From Neocallimastix lanati (nom. inval.) (taxonomy: Eukaryota > Neocallimastigomycota > Neocallimastigomycetes > Neocallimastigales > Neocallimastigaceae): a DNA stretch of 27,500 nt. The notes under the pieces are model-generated. The model made no database searches. It saw only the letters and a list, made by a program, of their open reading frames with translations, and was not told the DNA's origin. Within the stretch, counting starts at the first letter, position 1. Each line of letters starts with the position of its first letter. Below, piece by piece: positions 17,842 to 27,500 of this stretch. Made by a program: the position numbers and the translations under genes. Location: the NCBI GenBank assembly GCA_016946835.1, contig JACVTC010000137.1, positions 257,501 to 285,000 on the forward strand. The letters run 5' to 3'.

Positions 17842-18978
17842 ATGGCAGCTACTCATTCCTTTAAACCGACGAAAGATAATGTCAAAATATCTGGTAGAAC
17901 ACTTTACAAAGATGATGCGCTTTGGGTTGGTCATACTGGTTCTGGTATAGAATATAAATTTAATGGTAAAACCACCACTATTATTCTTTCACCAGATAGT
18001 ATTTATGGGGCTTTAAGTGAAGAATTCCCTGCCCATATTTTCGTTTATGGTGATGGTAAATTATATATTGATACCCTTACCATTAAAAGTACTATGGAAT
18101 TAACCGTTACCTTTGATGAAGTTAAAGAACATATTGTTCGTTTACTCAAGGTTTCCGAATGTGAAAAGGGTTTTGTTTATATTAAAGAAATTAAAACTGA
18201 TTCAGATAAAATAACACCAACCCCTGCTAACGAAAAGAAAATTGAATTTATTGGTGATTCTCTTGTTTGTGGTTTTGGTGCATTAGATACCGAAGGAGGT
18301 TTCACCACTAAAACAGAAGATGGTACTAAATCGTTCTTCTATAAAGTAGCACAAAAGTTCCACGCAGATTTTAATACTTTTGCCTTTAGTGGTTATGGTG
18401 TCTATTCTGGTGTCACTTTTACTGGAATTAGAAATGTCGCTCTTCTTCTTCCTCCACTTTACAACAAACTTGGTAATTGTGCTTGGAATCATCTTCACCC
18501 AGAAGCTACCACTCTTGCTGTATCGGATGTGGAATGGGATCATCATGAATTTGAACCTGATCTTATTGTTATTAATCTTGGTACTAATGATGGTTCCTTT
18601 ATTCAAGGTATTAAAGATGATAAAACCAGAGAAGAAGAACGCCTTAATTTCATGAATACCTATACTGATTTTATTAAAACTATTAGATCCATACACCCTA
18701 ATGCAGAAATTCTTTGTACCCTTGGTATGATGGATCAGGAACTTTGTACTGAAGTTGAAAATTTAGTGAAGCAATACCGTTCAGATACCAATGACACTAA
18801 AGTAAATGCTTTCCGTTTAAAGTTACATGACGTTAAAAAGAATGGAATTGCTATTTTAAATCATCCAAATTATTTATCTCATGTTGATGCTGCTTATGAA
18901 CTTATTGGAGCAATTGAAAAACTTTATGGTTGGACTTCCGATCCAAATGTTGATATCAATGAACCCTTGAGACATTAA
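17842..18978 (+). CDS. CE2-type acetyl esterase (jelly-roll plus SGNH hydrolase), no signal peptide
   Basis: 378 aa, intact, intronless. Carbohydrate esterase family 2 enzymes remove O-acetyl groups from xylan, mannan or other polysaccharides and oligosaccharides. Seen: an N-terminal beta-sandwich (about 10-125) with ISGRTLYKDDALWVGHTGSG; the SGNH block I IEFIGDSLVCGFG (nucleophile Ser140); block II SGYG (183-186); WDHHEFEPDLIVINLGTND with block III GTND (247-250); and the histidine block NHPNYLSH (His341/His347). The Asp of a classical DxxH is absent, which fits the Ser-His dyad known for some CE2 enzymes. Members are usually secreted; this one starts MAATHSFKP without a signal peptide or dockerin, so it is probably intracellular, acting on imported acetylated oligosaccharides, or its leader exon is missed. 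Codons favour GGT, GTT and ACC, as in well-expressed genes. Rumen-bacterial ancestry by transfer is plausible but untested. Confidence 0.85.
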   Translation: MAATHSFKPTKDNVKISGRTLYKDDALWVGHTGSGIEYKFNGKTTTIILSPDSIYGALSEEFPAHIFVYGDGKLYIDTLTIKSTMELTVTFDEVKEHIVRLLKVSECEKGFVYIKEIKTDSDKITPTPANEKKIEFIGDSLVCGFGALDTEGGFTTKTEDGTKSFFYKVAQKFHADFNTFAFSGYGVYSGVTFTGIRNVALLLPPLYNKLGNCAWNHLHPEATTLAVSDVEWDHHEFEPDLIVINLGTNDGSFIQGIKDDKTREEERLNFMNTYTDFIKTIRSIHPNAEILCTLGMMDQELCTEVENLVKQYRSDTNDTKVNAFRLKLHDVKKNGIAILNHPNYLSHVDAAYELIGAIEKLYGWTSDPNVDINEPLRH

Positions 18979-19175
18979 TTAATTAATTAACTATAAAAAT
19001 AAATTTATATAATATATATATATAATTGAATATAAACTCATTAAATAAATAATTTTATTTTTAATATATAATATAATAATTAATTCTTAAAAATAATAAA
19101 TAATAATAGTAATAATAATTACTTTTGAATTTAAAGAACTAAAAGAATATTAAAAGAAATAGATATATCAATCAA

Positions 19176-19230
<55 letters not shown>

Positions 19231-19236
19231 TTATTC

Positions 19237-19281
<45 letters not shown>

Positions 19282-19729
19282 AAATAGATTAAATACAATA
19301 TAAAGAAAAAAAAAATATATAATGAAAACAAATAAAATAAAATAGCTTTTTAATTAATAGAGTAATAATTATATATAAAAGTAGTCAATTTCTTTATTAA
19401 AAGTTGTTTAGCAATAATGATAAGAATTGTGAATAATTATGATTTTTATAATTAAAATATCATTCTCATATTTTAACATATATAAAATAAAATAATAGAA
19501 ATTTATTTATTCAAAAATTTTTTAATTATTAATATTGTTATAATTATGGTGTAAAAAAGTTTAATTATGCATATGATAATCATTATGTTTACGTTTTATG
19601 ATAATAAGTATATCCGTTATTTCAGTTGTATATATGAATATTAATTAATGAATATTATTATAATGAAAATTACAAAGATTGTATTTTAATTATGATTATT
19701 AATTAATTAATTATTAATATATTTTATAA
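18979..19729. other. Convergent 3' intergenic region, no gene seen
   Basis: Lies between the ends of the CE2 gene (+) and a GT71 gene (-). It contains two long A-runs. The open frame on the minus strand at 19131-19331 is poly-Phe from these runs. Confidence 0.7.
19179..19279. repeat. Two poly(A) runs of 49 and 38 bases
   Basis: A-runs at 19179-19227 and 19242-19279, separated by TATTTATTCAATTT. They are the longest homopolymers in the window. Confidence 0.85.
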
Positions 19730-21511
19730 TTATAATTGATTTCGATTTATTATAGTTTTATATTTTGATTTTAAAATTTTCTTTTTTGATGGGGTAATGA
19801 CATAATGCAGGTTCTTTTCTCTTTCTATTATTTCTTTAATAATGATTTGTTCTTCTTCACTTAGATACGTAGGTTTTTCGTCATCTTTTAATAAGAGGCA
19901 TTCAAGATTTCCAGACCATTGTTCACCTTCATTATCATTATCCATATAATAAGCTTCAAATTGTATTAAATGGTTTTCGTTTAACTCTTCTAAATTCTTA
20001 TTTTTAATAAGATGACCATTCCAAAATAATATTTTCCCTTTTTCGATCATATGACCTGTGTGGCCACATAAACTTATTCCATTCAAAGAATGAGAATGAG
20101 AGATCTCACCTATAAATATGGAAGGAATAGAATTCATATAGTAAGGCTGACGAGCCATATCAAATCCCATCCAAAAAGTTTCTTTATCTCCATAAACTTT
20201 TTGATAAACTATTCGACGAAAATCTAATTCATTCAATTTACATACATTCAATAGTCCTAAAATGGTTCTCGTTTTATGAAGAACGACCGTACTTGATTCC
20301 ATTTCATGACATGTTTTTTCATTCCAAAATCGTAACTCCTTGGTTTCTGGTAATGGATCAGTCATCCATTCCTTTAGCCAAACCAATCCTTCATGTGGTC
20401 CAGAGAAAATAGTACGATCTTTAAAAAATAAAGTTCCTTTTTTTTGATAATTTTTATCATTGAAAAGTTCCATGGGATCACGAATATATAAAGCATCAGC
20501 ATCCATTAAGATTACCTCATCAAATCGTGAAGCTAATATTGCAAATGGTTTAATCGCCCACCCACTTATTCCAATCAGAGTACTATTGAAATAAGTGGAT
20601 ATATCAGTGAGGTAGACATCATCAAACTCTTCAACAAGTATTTCACGATGTTTTACCGATAAATCATTTTCTCCATTATAAATAATTTCTATGGGAAGAG
20701 TAGAATTTAAGATATGGCGTAGGATATCAATATGACTTCTAACTAATTTAAAATATTTATCAGAGGTACATATGACAATTCCTCTTCCATTAGATGATTT
20801 AATAATATCACTGAAAGAGTGATAGCGATAACCATATAGCCATGGATATAAAGATTGATGTAATTTTGCTAATAATTTTTCAATCTCTTGTAAATTATCT
20901 GTTGTCCCTTGTGAAAGAAAGGAGCTTTCTCTCATTAATTTTTCTTTATATGTCATCAATCCTATGCTATCTTTACTTGAATCCTTATCATAAATACTAT
21001 TTCTTGACTGAAAAAGAGAACGCCATATCAAAGTATGAAGCTTTTCTCTCTTTTCTAAATCAATAAAATCATTTGGATTTAATGGTTTTTGAATAATAGA
21101 TAAAATTAATTCTATTATTCTTCTATCTATATCTATTTTTTCTTTATTAGCAGAGTTGTTATTAATAGTATTATTGAATAATAGATCGAATACATAATCA
21201 TAATGATTTAATTTTAAATTGTTATTATCATTATTAATTTTATTTGTAATATTAATTTCACTACTAGTGATAATGAATGAATCATTTAAATTAATTCCGT
21301 GATATAAAATTTCATCCTTATTTATTTTATGATTTAATTCTTGAAACAATTGTTGACGAAAATTGAAATCATTTAAATCTTGATAATGAGGAATTAATGA
21401 AAAAATTACATAGACTACTCCTACTAATAATATTGAAAAATAAATAAATTTTCTTTTTAATCGAAATTTAATATTTATTATTTTCAAAAAAAAATAATTT
21501 CGATTTTTCAT
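19730..21511 (-). CDS. GT71-family (Mnn1-type) mannosyltransferase, Golgi type II membrane protein
   Basis: 593 aa, intact, intronless. Mnn1-type enzymes transfer mannose (alpha-1,3 in yeast) from GDP-mannose onto N- or O-linked glycans in the Golgi. Seen: a short basic cytoplasmic tail with a membrane anchor at about 22-41; a variable Asn-rich stem to about 130; then the catalytic domain with NGRGIVICT (241-249), LPIEIIYNGENDL, ISGWAIKPFAILASRFDEV and the metal/nucleotide-binding DxD at 337-339 (LMDADALYIRDP). Also YGDKETFWMGFDMARQPYY and CGHTGHMIEKGKILFWNGH. The length and motif order fit the family. It is the paralogue of the gene at 24086-25756 on the same strand; the catalytic parts are closely alike while stems and C-terminal tails differ. 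Linkage and acceptor specificity cannot be read from sequence. Confidence 0.88.
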   Translation of the reverse strand: MKNRNYFFLKIINIKFRLKRKFIYFSILLVGVVYVIFSLIPHYQDLNDFNFRQQLFQELNHKINKDEILYHGINLNDSFIITSSEINITNKINNDNNNLKLNHYDYVFDLLFNNTINNNSANKEKIDIDRRIIELILSIIQKPLNPNDFIDLEKREKLHTLIWRSLFQSRNSIYDKDSSKDSIGLMTYKEKLMRESSFLSQGTTDNLQEIEKLLAKLHQSLYPWLYGYRYHSFSDIIKSSNGRGIVICTSDKYFKLVRSHIDILRHILNSTLPIEIIYNGENDLSVKHREILVEEFDDVYLTDISTYFNSTLIGISGWAIKPFAILASRFDEVILMDADALYIRDPMELFNDKNYQKKGTLFFKDRTIFSGPHEGLVWLKEWMTDPLPETKELRFWNEKTCHEMESSTVVLHKTRTILGLLNVCKLNELDFRRIVYQKVYGDKETFWMGFDMARQPYYMNSIPSIFIGEISHSHSLNGISLCGHTGHMIEKGKILFWNGHLIKNKNLEELNENHLIQFEAYYMDNDNEGEQWSGNLECLLLKDDEKPTYLSEEEQIIIKEIIEREKNLHYVITPSKKKILKSKYKTIINRNQL

Positions 21512-21873
21512 ATTGGAAAGTTGTAGTATGAACTATATGTAATTTTAATAAATATATATATATATATGTATATATTTATATATATATATTTTTATATAAT
21601 TTTTTTTTTCATTAATTTATTAAAAAATATTGATATGACTTTTTTTTTTTTTATTATTACAACTTTATTAAAAAAACATTGAAATTTTATTATTATTTTT
21701 ACCATTATTATATATAACAATAACAACTAAAGTTTTAATAAAAATGGAAAATAATAAAAAAAATCATAATAATAATAATAATAAAGTAAAAAAAAAATGA
21801 AAATTAAAATTCGCAAAAAAAAAAAAAAAAGGATATATAATAAAATAAATGACTATATCTTTTTTCTTTTGAA

Positions 21874-21917
<44 letters not shown>

Positions 21918-22586
21918 AAAATATTATATATTGTAATGTCAAAAAAAAAATTTTTTAAAATTTTATAAATTGTGATGTCAAAAAAAATTTTTTTTTTTTT
22001 CTGTTAAGTATGTAAAGTTAAAACTTTGAGAATTTAAATATTGAATATTAATAAATAATAAATATTTTATAATATTTAATTTTTTATTTTATTTCATTTA
22101 ACAATCAAACTTGTTGAAGTCAATAAAATGAATTTTAAAAACTATATGTATATTATACTTTATAATCATATCACTTCAAATAATAATAATATTATTAATA
22201 AAATATTAAATATCTTATAATTATTTTTTTTTTTTTTTTGTTAACAACTGGTAATAGATATTGTTAAATCAATTATAGTTTATAGTTAGAAATAGAAATT
22301 AGTTATATAGTAATAATTAGAATAATAAAAAAAATAATTAAAACAAAAATAAAAATAAAAATTTACTTTTAAAATTATTAAATTCACATTTCTATGTAGT
22401 TTTATTCAAAATAAAAAATAAAAAATAAAAAATAAAAAATAAAAAATAAAAAATAAAAAATAAAAAATAAAAAATAAAAAATAAAAAATAAAAAATAAAA
22501 AATAAAAAATAAAAAATAAAAAATAAAAAATAAAAGCTTTTTAACTTTAAAGTTACTGATTTTACCTTTTCAATACTTTAATTCAA

Positions 22587-22625
<39 letters not shown>

Positions 22626-23073
22626 TATACTATTGTTTAAAAAAAAAAATGTCAACTTTTTTTTATCTAATACTTTGTATTTTTTATATTTAAGAAAACA
22701 TAGAACATTTTATAAATATTTGAATTGTAACCATATAATAATAATTATTTATTATTATTATTATTAGTCTTAATACTATTATTATTACTATTATTATTGA
22801 TATTTTCATTTATTAATTTAATAAATAACTTATATATAGAAAGAATATTAATTTTTTAAATTAGTATTAAAAAAAAAAAAAAAATATATATATATATAAA
22901 TATATAAAGATTAATTATTTATTCATTTAGCACTGCAATAATTCATTCATTTAAATTTCATGTCATTTTAATTTTTCTATATCTTAATCCCTTTTGTTAT
23001 TTCAATGAATTAGTATATAGATCTAAGAAAAATAAGTGCTTTTTTATTTTATTTTTTTTTTTGTACATAGTAC

Positions 23074-23117
<44 letters not shown>

Positions 23118-24085
23118 ATTACCTTGATTGATTTTTACGTTGCTATGTGATCCTTAACATAAATATGCATTGTCCTTTAACAAGTTTAACTATATAGTAT
23201 ATATATTTAATTCTTCGTATTGTAAAATTTCAAAATTTTTTTTGTTTTTTAGTTCAATTTTTTATTTTTTTATTTTTTTATTTTTTAATTTTTTTTTTTT
23301 TTAAAATTTTATTTATTAATTTATTAATTTTGAAATTTTATAGTTTTTATTGACAAACCATAATAGATATTAAAGTTTTATTATTAAAAAAATATTTATA
23401 TACACAAAAAAGATTAATATATAGTTTGATAAATAAATACTATTAAATTTATTATATAAAATGGATTAACTAGAATCATTATTATTATTAAAGGTCTATT
23501 TTTCTTCCTGTTTAAATAATATATATAAAGAAAGATTTTATTATATTAAATATTTTATTTATTTATTTTTTTTATATATTTATTTTAATTCTTATACAAC
23601 TGTAATTTTTTTTTTCTATTCTATATTGGGTTTAAAATTTTATAATTTGTATATTTCATTCTTAAAGATATATATATATTTTTTTTTAACTTCTATTATC
23701 CTAATATTTATTATTATTGTTAAAACTTTTTTTTTTTTTTTTTTATAAATTACTAAATTATTATGTTTTAATTTTTTTTTTTTTTTATTTTTTTTTATTA
23801 AATTATTTAAAAATGAATTATATGGAATAAATAATAGAATTAAAATATGAATAAATTAATAAAAATTAATAAATTTTTAAATTTTTGTATAATTTTTTTT
23901 TTTTTTTTTTTTTTTTTTTTGATAGAAATAAATTATTAAATTAAAATAGTATAATTCTTTGTTTGTTTGTATTGTTTTATTTTGTTTTTTTATGCTGCTT
24001 TATTTATTTTAAATATTAATTTTCTTGTTTCATCTTAATATTTGTAGTTTTTTTTTTTTTTTAATTTATTTATTTATATGTTTAT
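21512..24085. other. 2.6-kb AT-rich spacer between the two mannosyltransferase genes
   Basis: No gene or decayed third copy seen. It consists of A- and T-runs (for example 21882-21914, 23079-23104, 23890-23920), TA tracts, ATT repeats and the heptanucleotide array at 22408-22531. The promoter of the gene at 19730-21511 and the transcript end of the gene at 24086-25756 must lie here. Confidence 0.65.
22408..22531. repeat. Heptanucleotide array (AAAAAAT)n, about 17 units
   Basis: Almost perfect 7-bp units. It is the second 7-bp array in the window, with a different sequence from the one at 12240-12680. Confidence 0.9.
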
Positions 24086-25756
24086 TTATTTATTGTGTGG
24101 TTTATTATTATTATTATTATTATTAAATTTATGAGGTTTCTTCTTTCTTTTCCTTTCCGTTATTAAGTAATGGTGAAGCTTTTCCCTTTCCATAATTTTA
24201 TTATATACCTCAAGTTCTTCTTCATCAAAATATATTGGTTCTTTGGTATCACCTAAATTTAAACAGGCAAGATTAATGGACCAATTTTTATCATTATCCT
24301 CAAAAGCATAAGCTTCGAATCGTAATAGTTCATTTTTATACATTCCAATATTTTTATCTTTCACTAAATGACCATTCCAAAACATTAATTTTCCATTCTC
24401 TAAGGTATGTGCTGTATGTCCACATAATTTTTTATCCTCTAAATTGGAAGATTCATCATCATCAACAACTTCTCCTACAAAAGCACAAGGTTTTGAACTC
24501 ATATAGTAGGGTTGACGCGCCATATCATATCCAATCCAATACGTTTCCTTATCTCCATATACCTTATTATATACCACATCTTGACGAATAGCATATTCAT
24601 TCAATTTACATACATTTAATAATCCCAAAATAGTTTTTATTTTATGAATCACAACCGTACTGGATTCCATTTCATGCTCAGTTTGTTCATTCCAAAATCG
24701 TAATTCTTTTGTTTCTGGTAAAGGATTGATTAACCATGATTTTAACCATTTAGAAGCTGAATTTTCACCAGGGAAAAGTGTTCGATCTCTGAAAAATAAG
24801 GTACCTTTTTCTTGATAACCTTTTTCTTTGAAAAGTTCAATAGGATCCCGTAGGAATAAAGCATCCGCATCCATTAGGATCACCTCCTCAAAACGAGAGG
24901 CTAAAATTGAAAAAGGTTTTATAGCCCAACCGGAGATATTCACGATATTATTATCAAAATAATTGGTAATATCGGATAGATAAATATTTTCAAATTCATT
25001 GATAAGGAGGTTACGATTCTCCAGTGATAAATCCCTCTCACCATTATAAAAGACTTCGATTGGAAGTTCAGTATTCAAAACATTACGAAGAATATCAATG
25101 GTACTTCTAGCATATTTAAAATGATAATTTCCAGTACATATTACGATCCCTCTACCATTAGAGGAAGACACGATATCACTGAAGGAATGGTAATGAAAAC
25201 CGTATAGCCATGGGTATAAAGCTTGATGAACGATCGATAAAAATTTTCGATTACCAAATAAATGATTATGATTTTTTTGAGTGAGAAAGGAAGATTCTTT
25301 CTGAAGTTTCTGCTTATAATTGGATACTTCGATGGGATTTTCCCATTCTTTAAATTGACCAAATATTATATTCCATAAAGAAGTATGATAGTCTTCTCTT
25401 TTTTTTAATTCAACGAATTCCTCTGGTTTCAATGGTTTCTTAATAAAATCTAACATATATTTCTTAATTAACCAATCGGTTTTTTCTCTTTCATTTTTAA
25501 TTTTAATAAGATCCATGAAGTGGTCAGTACCCAAATTTTGATCCATTATATCATCCTCTTTTAAAAATTTTTGGTTATCCCCCTTTTTATTGATTGAAAA
25601 ATGATCGGAAATTTCATTACCATTATTATCATGATTATTATTATTATCCCTGATAATTAATATAGCCAATAATGAATAACATAAAATGATAAAGAGTACA
25701 AAAAAAAAATAAATAAATCTTCTCTTTATTAGTATACTTATTTTAAATCTTTTCAT
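24086..25756 (-). CDS. GT71-family (Mnn1-type) mannosyltransferase, second paralogue
   Basis: 556 aa, intact, intronless. A membrane anchor at about 13-35 follows a basic start (MKRFKISILIKRR); an Asn/His-rich stem runs to about 75. The catalytic domain carries NGRGIVICT (200-208), LPIEVFYNGERDLS, ISGWAIKPFSILASRFEEV, the DxD at 296-298 (LMDADALFLRDP), GTLFFRDRTLFPGE, ELRFWNEQTEHEMESSTVV, YGDKETYWIGYDMARQPYY and CGHTAHTLENGKLMFWNGH. Predicted Golgi GDP-mannose-dependent transferase elongating N- or O-glycans. The C-terminus ends in a basic segment and a run of seven Asn encoded by an ATT/AAT microsatellite, absent from the paralogue and likely dispensable. Both genes point the same way, consistent with tandem duplication followed by divergence of the stem. 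Confidence 0.88.
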   Translation of the reverse strand: MKRFKISILIKRRFIYFFFVLFIILCYSLLAILIIRDNNNNHDNNGNEISDHFSINKKGDNQKFLKEDDIMDQNLGTDHFMDLIKIKNEREKTDWLIKKYMLDFIKKPLKPEEFVELKKREDYHTSLWNIIFGQFKEWENPIEVSNYKQKLQKESSFLTQKNHNHLFGNRKFLSIVHQALYPWLYGFHYHSFSDIVSSSNGRGIVICTGNYHFKYARSTIDILRNVLNTELPIEVFYNGERDLSLENRNLLINEFENIYLSDITNYFDNNIVNISGWAIKPFSILASRFEEVILMDADALFLRDPIELFKEKGYQEKGTLFFRDRTLFPGENSASKWLKSWLINPLPETKELRFWNEQTEHEMESSTVVIHKIKTILGLLNVCKLNEYAIRQDVVYNKVYGDKETYWIGYDMARQPYYMSSKPCAFVGEVVDDDESSNLEDKKLCGHTAHTLENGKLMFWNGHLVKDKNIGMYKNELLRFEAYAFEDNDKNWSINLACLNLGDTKEPIYFDEEELEVYNKIMEREKLHHYLITERKRKKKPHKFNNNNNNNKPHNK

Positions 25757-26150
25757 TATTTATATATATATATGTATTTATAGGATATTTAAAAAAAATT
25801 TTTTTTTTTTTTCTTTTGTTTATTTAAAAATTAAATATAATAAACTAATTGTATTTTATTTTATTTTTATTATTTTTTTTTTTATTTAATATTATATTTA
25901 TTTCGTAATATATATTTTATATATTTTTTCTTTTAACTTCTCTTTTTTTTTTTATTATTATTATTAATTTCTTCTTTTCTTCTTTTTCTTAGTCTTTTCA
26001 ATAATTCTATTATGTATTAAATAAAAAGATATATATATATATATATATATAATATAATAATACAAAAAAAAAAAAAAAAAAAATTAAAATAAAAATAAAA
26101 AAAATTCAAATCTAATTAATTAAAAGTAAATACTTTATTAAAAATATATG

Positions 26151-26181
<31 letters not shown>

Positions 26182-26580
26182 AAATTGAAAAAAAAAAAAA
26201 AAAATTATTTAAATATTATCTTTTTTTTTTTTTTTTGGTTTATTATTTTAAAAACGTATATCTTTATTTATATATAAAATAAAATATTATAAAATAAAGT
26301 AAAATTGGTAAAAATGTTACATCAAACCCCAGAACCTAATCTAAATTCATATTAAATATTTTTTTTTCCAATGACAAAAAACTAAAAATACGTTAAATAA
26401 TACATTATATAATAATTATAATTTTATATTTATTTTTTTTTTTTTTATTTATTATATAAATAATGATATATAGATAAATTAATAAGAAAATCATAAAATG
26501 ACCTTAAAAAGTATAAAATTTTTTTACCCATGAAAATTTTTTATTTATATTAAGTGCTCTTCTTTGAGGGCGTTCAATAT
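25757..26580. other. Divergent promoter region, AT-rich
   Basis: Lies between the starts of the second mannosyltransferase (-) and the small gene at 26581 (+), so it should hold both promoters. It contains TA tracts (26030-26052), A- and T-runs and one less biased patch (26310-26345, CATCAAACCCCAGAACC). No reading frame of interest. Confidence 0.6.
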
Positions 26581-26953
26581 ATGAAAAAATTAAACTCAAT
26601 GATAGGGAAACAAAGACAATTAGTTGACAATATTTTTAAACATAGCTCAACTTCGTCGATTGTTCCGTATTTTGTGAGGATTGCGGAGTTTCTAACAAAC
26701 GTAATACCATTAATTTGTTGATCTTTTTAGATTGATGATAAGATGGTATTCCGTTGAATCTATTGAATCTGCCGTTGTTAAGAGCGTCGACCTCGAAATG
26801 ATAAGGTATGGATTTTCACCTTCCGGTGAAAGATCTGATACCGATTCGTTAGATAACATTAATACTAAAATTATTACTTGCAATAATGGAGGTAGTGTTA
26901 TTATCGATGAATGGGAAAAGTTAGAAGCGATTGCTTCTAATGCACTTTTATAA
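26581..26953 (+). CDS. Small protein of about 102 aa in two exons, unknown function
   Basis: Exon 1 (26581-26666) begins MKKLNSMIGKQRQLVDNIFK; exon 2 (26731-26953) gives MIRWYSVESIESAVVKSVDL and ends EWEKLEAIASNALL. Joining at the GTATTT donor (26667) and TTTTTAG acceptor (26730) is the only good choice that keeps the frame: exon 1 ends with two bases of a codon completed by the first base of exon 2. Base composition is clearly coding-like against the surroundings. The N-terminus is basic, free of acidic residues until Asp16 and hydroxylated, and RWYS resembles sequences after mitochondrial or hydrogenosomal presequences, but that is only a suggestion. No family recognised; it could also be a remnant of a longer gene, as codons open to 26554 upstream of the ATG. 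Confidence 0.45.
26667..26730 (+). other. Predicted 64-bp spliceosomal intron
   Basis: GTATTT donor, CTAAC branch site at 26692-26696 (34 bases before the acceptor) and a T-rich TTTTTAG end: the layout of a typical fungal intron. Its removal joins two otherwise incompatible frames. Confidence 0.55.
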
Positions 26954-27500
26954 TTATATAATAAATAATATTTTATTTCATATATTTTATTTTTTTCTTT
27001 AAAATCATGTAATTTTATTTATTATTATAAATTAAATAAAGTTTTCTCTAAGTCTAAAAAAAAAAAAATTCTTTTAAATAAATCATTTTATAATAATTAA
27101 TTGAATACCAATAAATAATAAAATATAAAATAATAAAATATAAATATAAAATATAAATATAAAATATAAAATATAAAATATTAAAATATAGAAATATAAA
27201 ATATAAAATATAAAATATAGAAATATAAAATATTTTAACATTTTTTTAAAAAAAAAAAAAATTTATCTTATATACTATTTTTTTTTTTTTTTTAATATAT
27301 GGAAAAAATAATATATAAATTAATATTAAATAATTTTAATTATCCCAAATGAGAGAAACTTTTATATAAGAATAAATATATTATATATGTATTTTAAAAT
27401 AACAATTATCATTTATTTTCCTCATTAAAGAAATTTAAAAATTTAATAATAATTAAGGTAAAATAAATATTTTATTATTATTGATAATAAATTATTATAA
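26954..27500. other. AT-rich 3' flank and window end
   Basis: AATAAA-like polyadenylation signals occur soon after the stop (about 26960 and 27036). From 27110 to 27235 lies an irregular minisatellite of AAATATAAAATATA units. No gene seen to the end of the window. Confidence 0.65.

Noticed and set aside
18283-18696. 137-codon antisense frame and a 91-codon sense-strand frame inside the CE2 gene
   Set aside because: Shadows of the esterase, which has all family motifs in its own frame.
19131-19331. Poly-Phe frame on the minus strand
   Set aside because: Comes from the two poly(A) runs.
26701-26730. A 30-bp GT...AG intron in the small gene
   Set aside because: It is a multiple of three and leaves a stop codon soon after the junction; the 64-bp intron from 26667 gives the continuous frame.

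Overview
The window is eukaryotic, extremely AT-rich and gene-poor. Most coding sequence is intronless. Between the genes are long poly(A)/poly(T) runs and simple repeats. The clues point to a fungus, most likely an anaerobic gut fungus (Neocallimastigomycota): two Mnn1-type (GT71) mannosyltransferases, a rumen-type CE2 carbohydrate esterase, asparagine runs, decayed ankyrin-repeat and PLC-like genes, and Ty1/copia and Ty3/gypsy relics. The lineage is an inference from content; no rRNA or other marker gene is present.

Layout. 31-759 (+) is a membrane protein, probably the 3' exon of a longer gene. 760-2918 is low-complexity DNA with a 26-bp perfect palindrome centred on CACGTG. 2919-3673 holds a Ty3/gypsy relic (-): integrase tail, polypurine tract and the start of an LTR, next to two overlapping perfect hairpins. 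4353-5492 (-) is a frameshifted phospholipase C X-domain gene. 6078-8570 (-) is a decayed ankyrin-repeat gene. 8788-9500 holds an unidentified degenerate coding stretch (+) and a small LINE reverse-transcriptase remnant (-). 9959-11989 (-) is an intact 676-aa protein with a new architecture: unknown N-terminal domain, acidic tandem repeats, a beta-rich segment and C-terminal 32-residue repeats.

12240-13050 is satellite-like: a heptanucleotide array, then three 86/87-bp units. 13894-15505 (-) is a copia relic with two internal deletions, and a Ty3-type LTR piece lies inside it. 16115-16318 is a perfect 102-bp tandem duplication. 16446-16956 (-) looks like a tRNA-related retroposon with a 25-base A-tail and 21-bp near-perfect flanking repeats. 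17842-18978 (+) is an intact CE2-type esterase without a signal peptide. 19730-21511 and 24086-25756 (both -) are paralogous GT71 mannosyltransferases. 26581-26953 (+) is a small gene probably split by a 64-bp intron.

The functional set therefore consists of secretory-pathway glycosylation (two Golgi-type mannosyltransferases), acetyl-ester removal (CE2), a surface or membrane adaptor protein and two unknown genes, set in a graveyard of transposons and broken genes. Five long reading frames are intact, so the many frameshifts in the PLC, ankyrin and copia regions look like true decay, although homopolymer sequencing error cannot be excluded for single sites. The best candidates for something undescribed are the 676-aa protein and the retroposon at 16446-16956.
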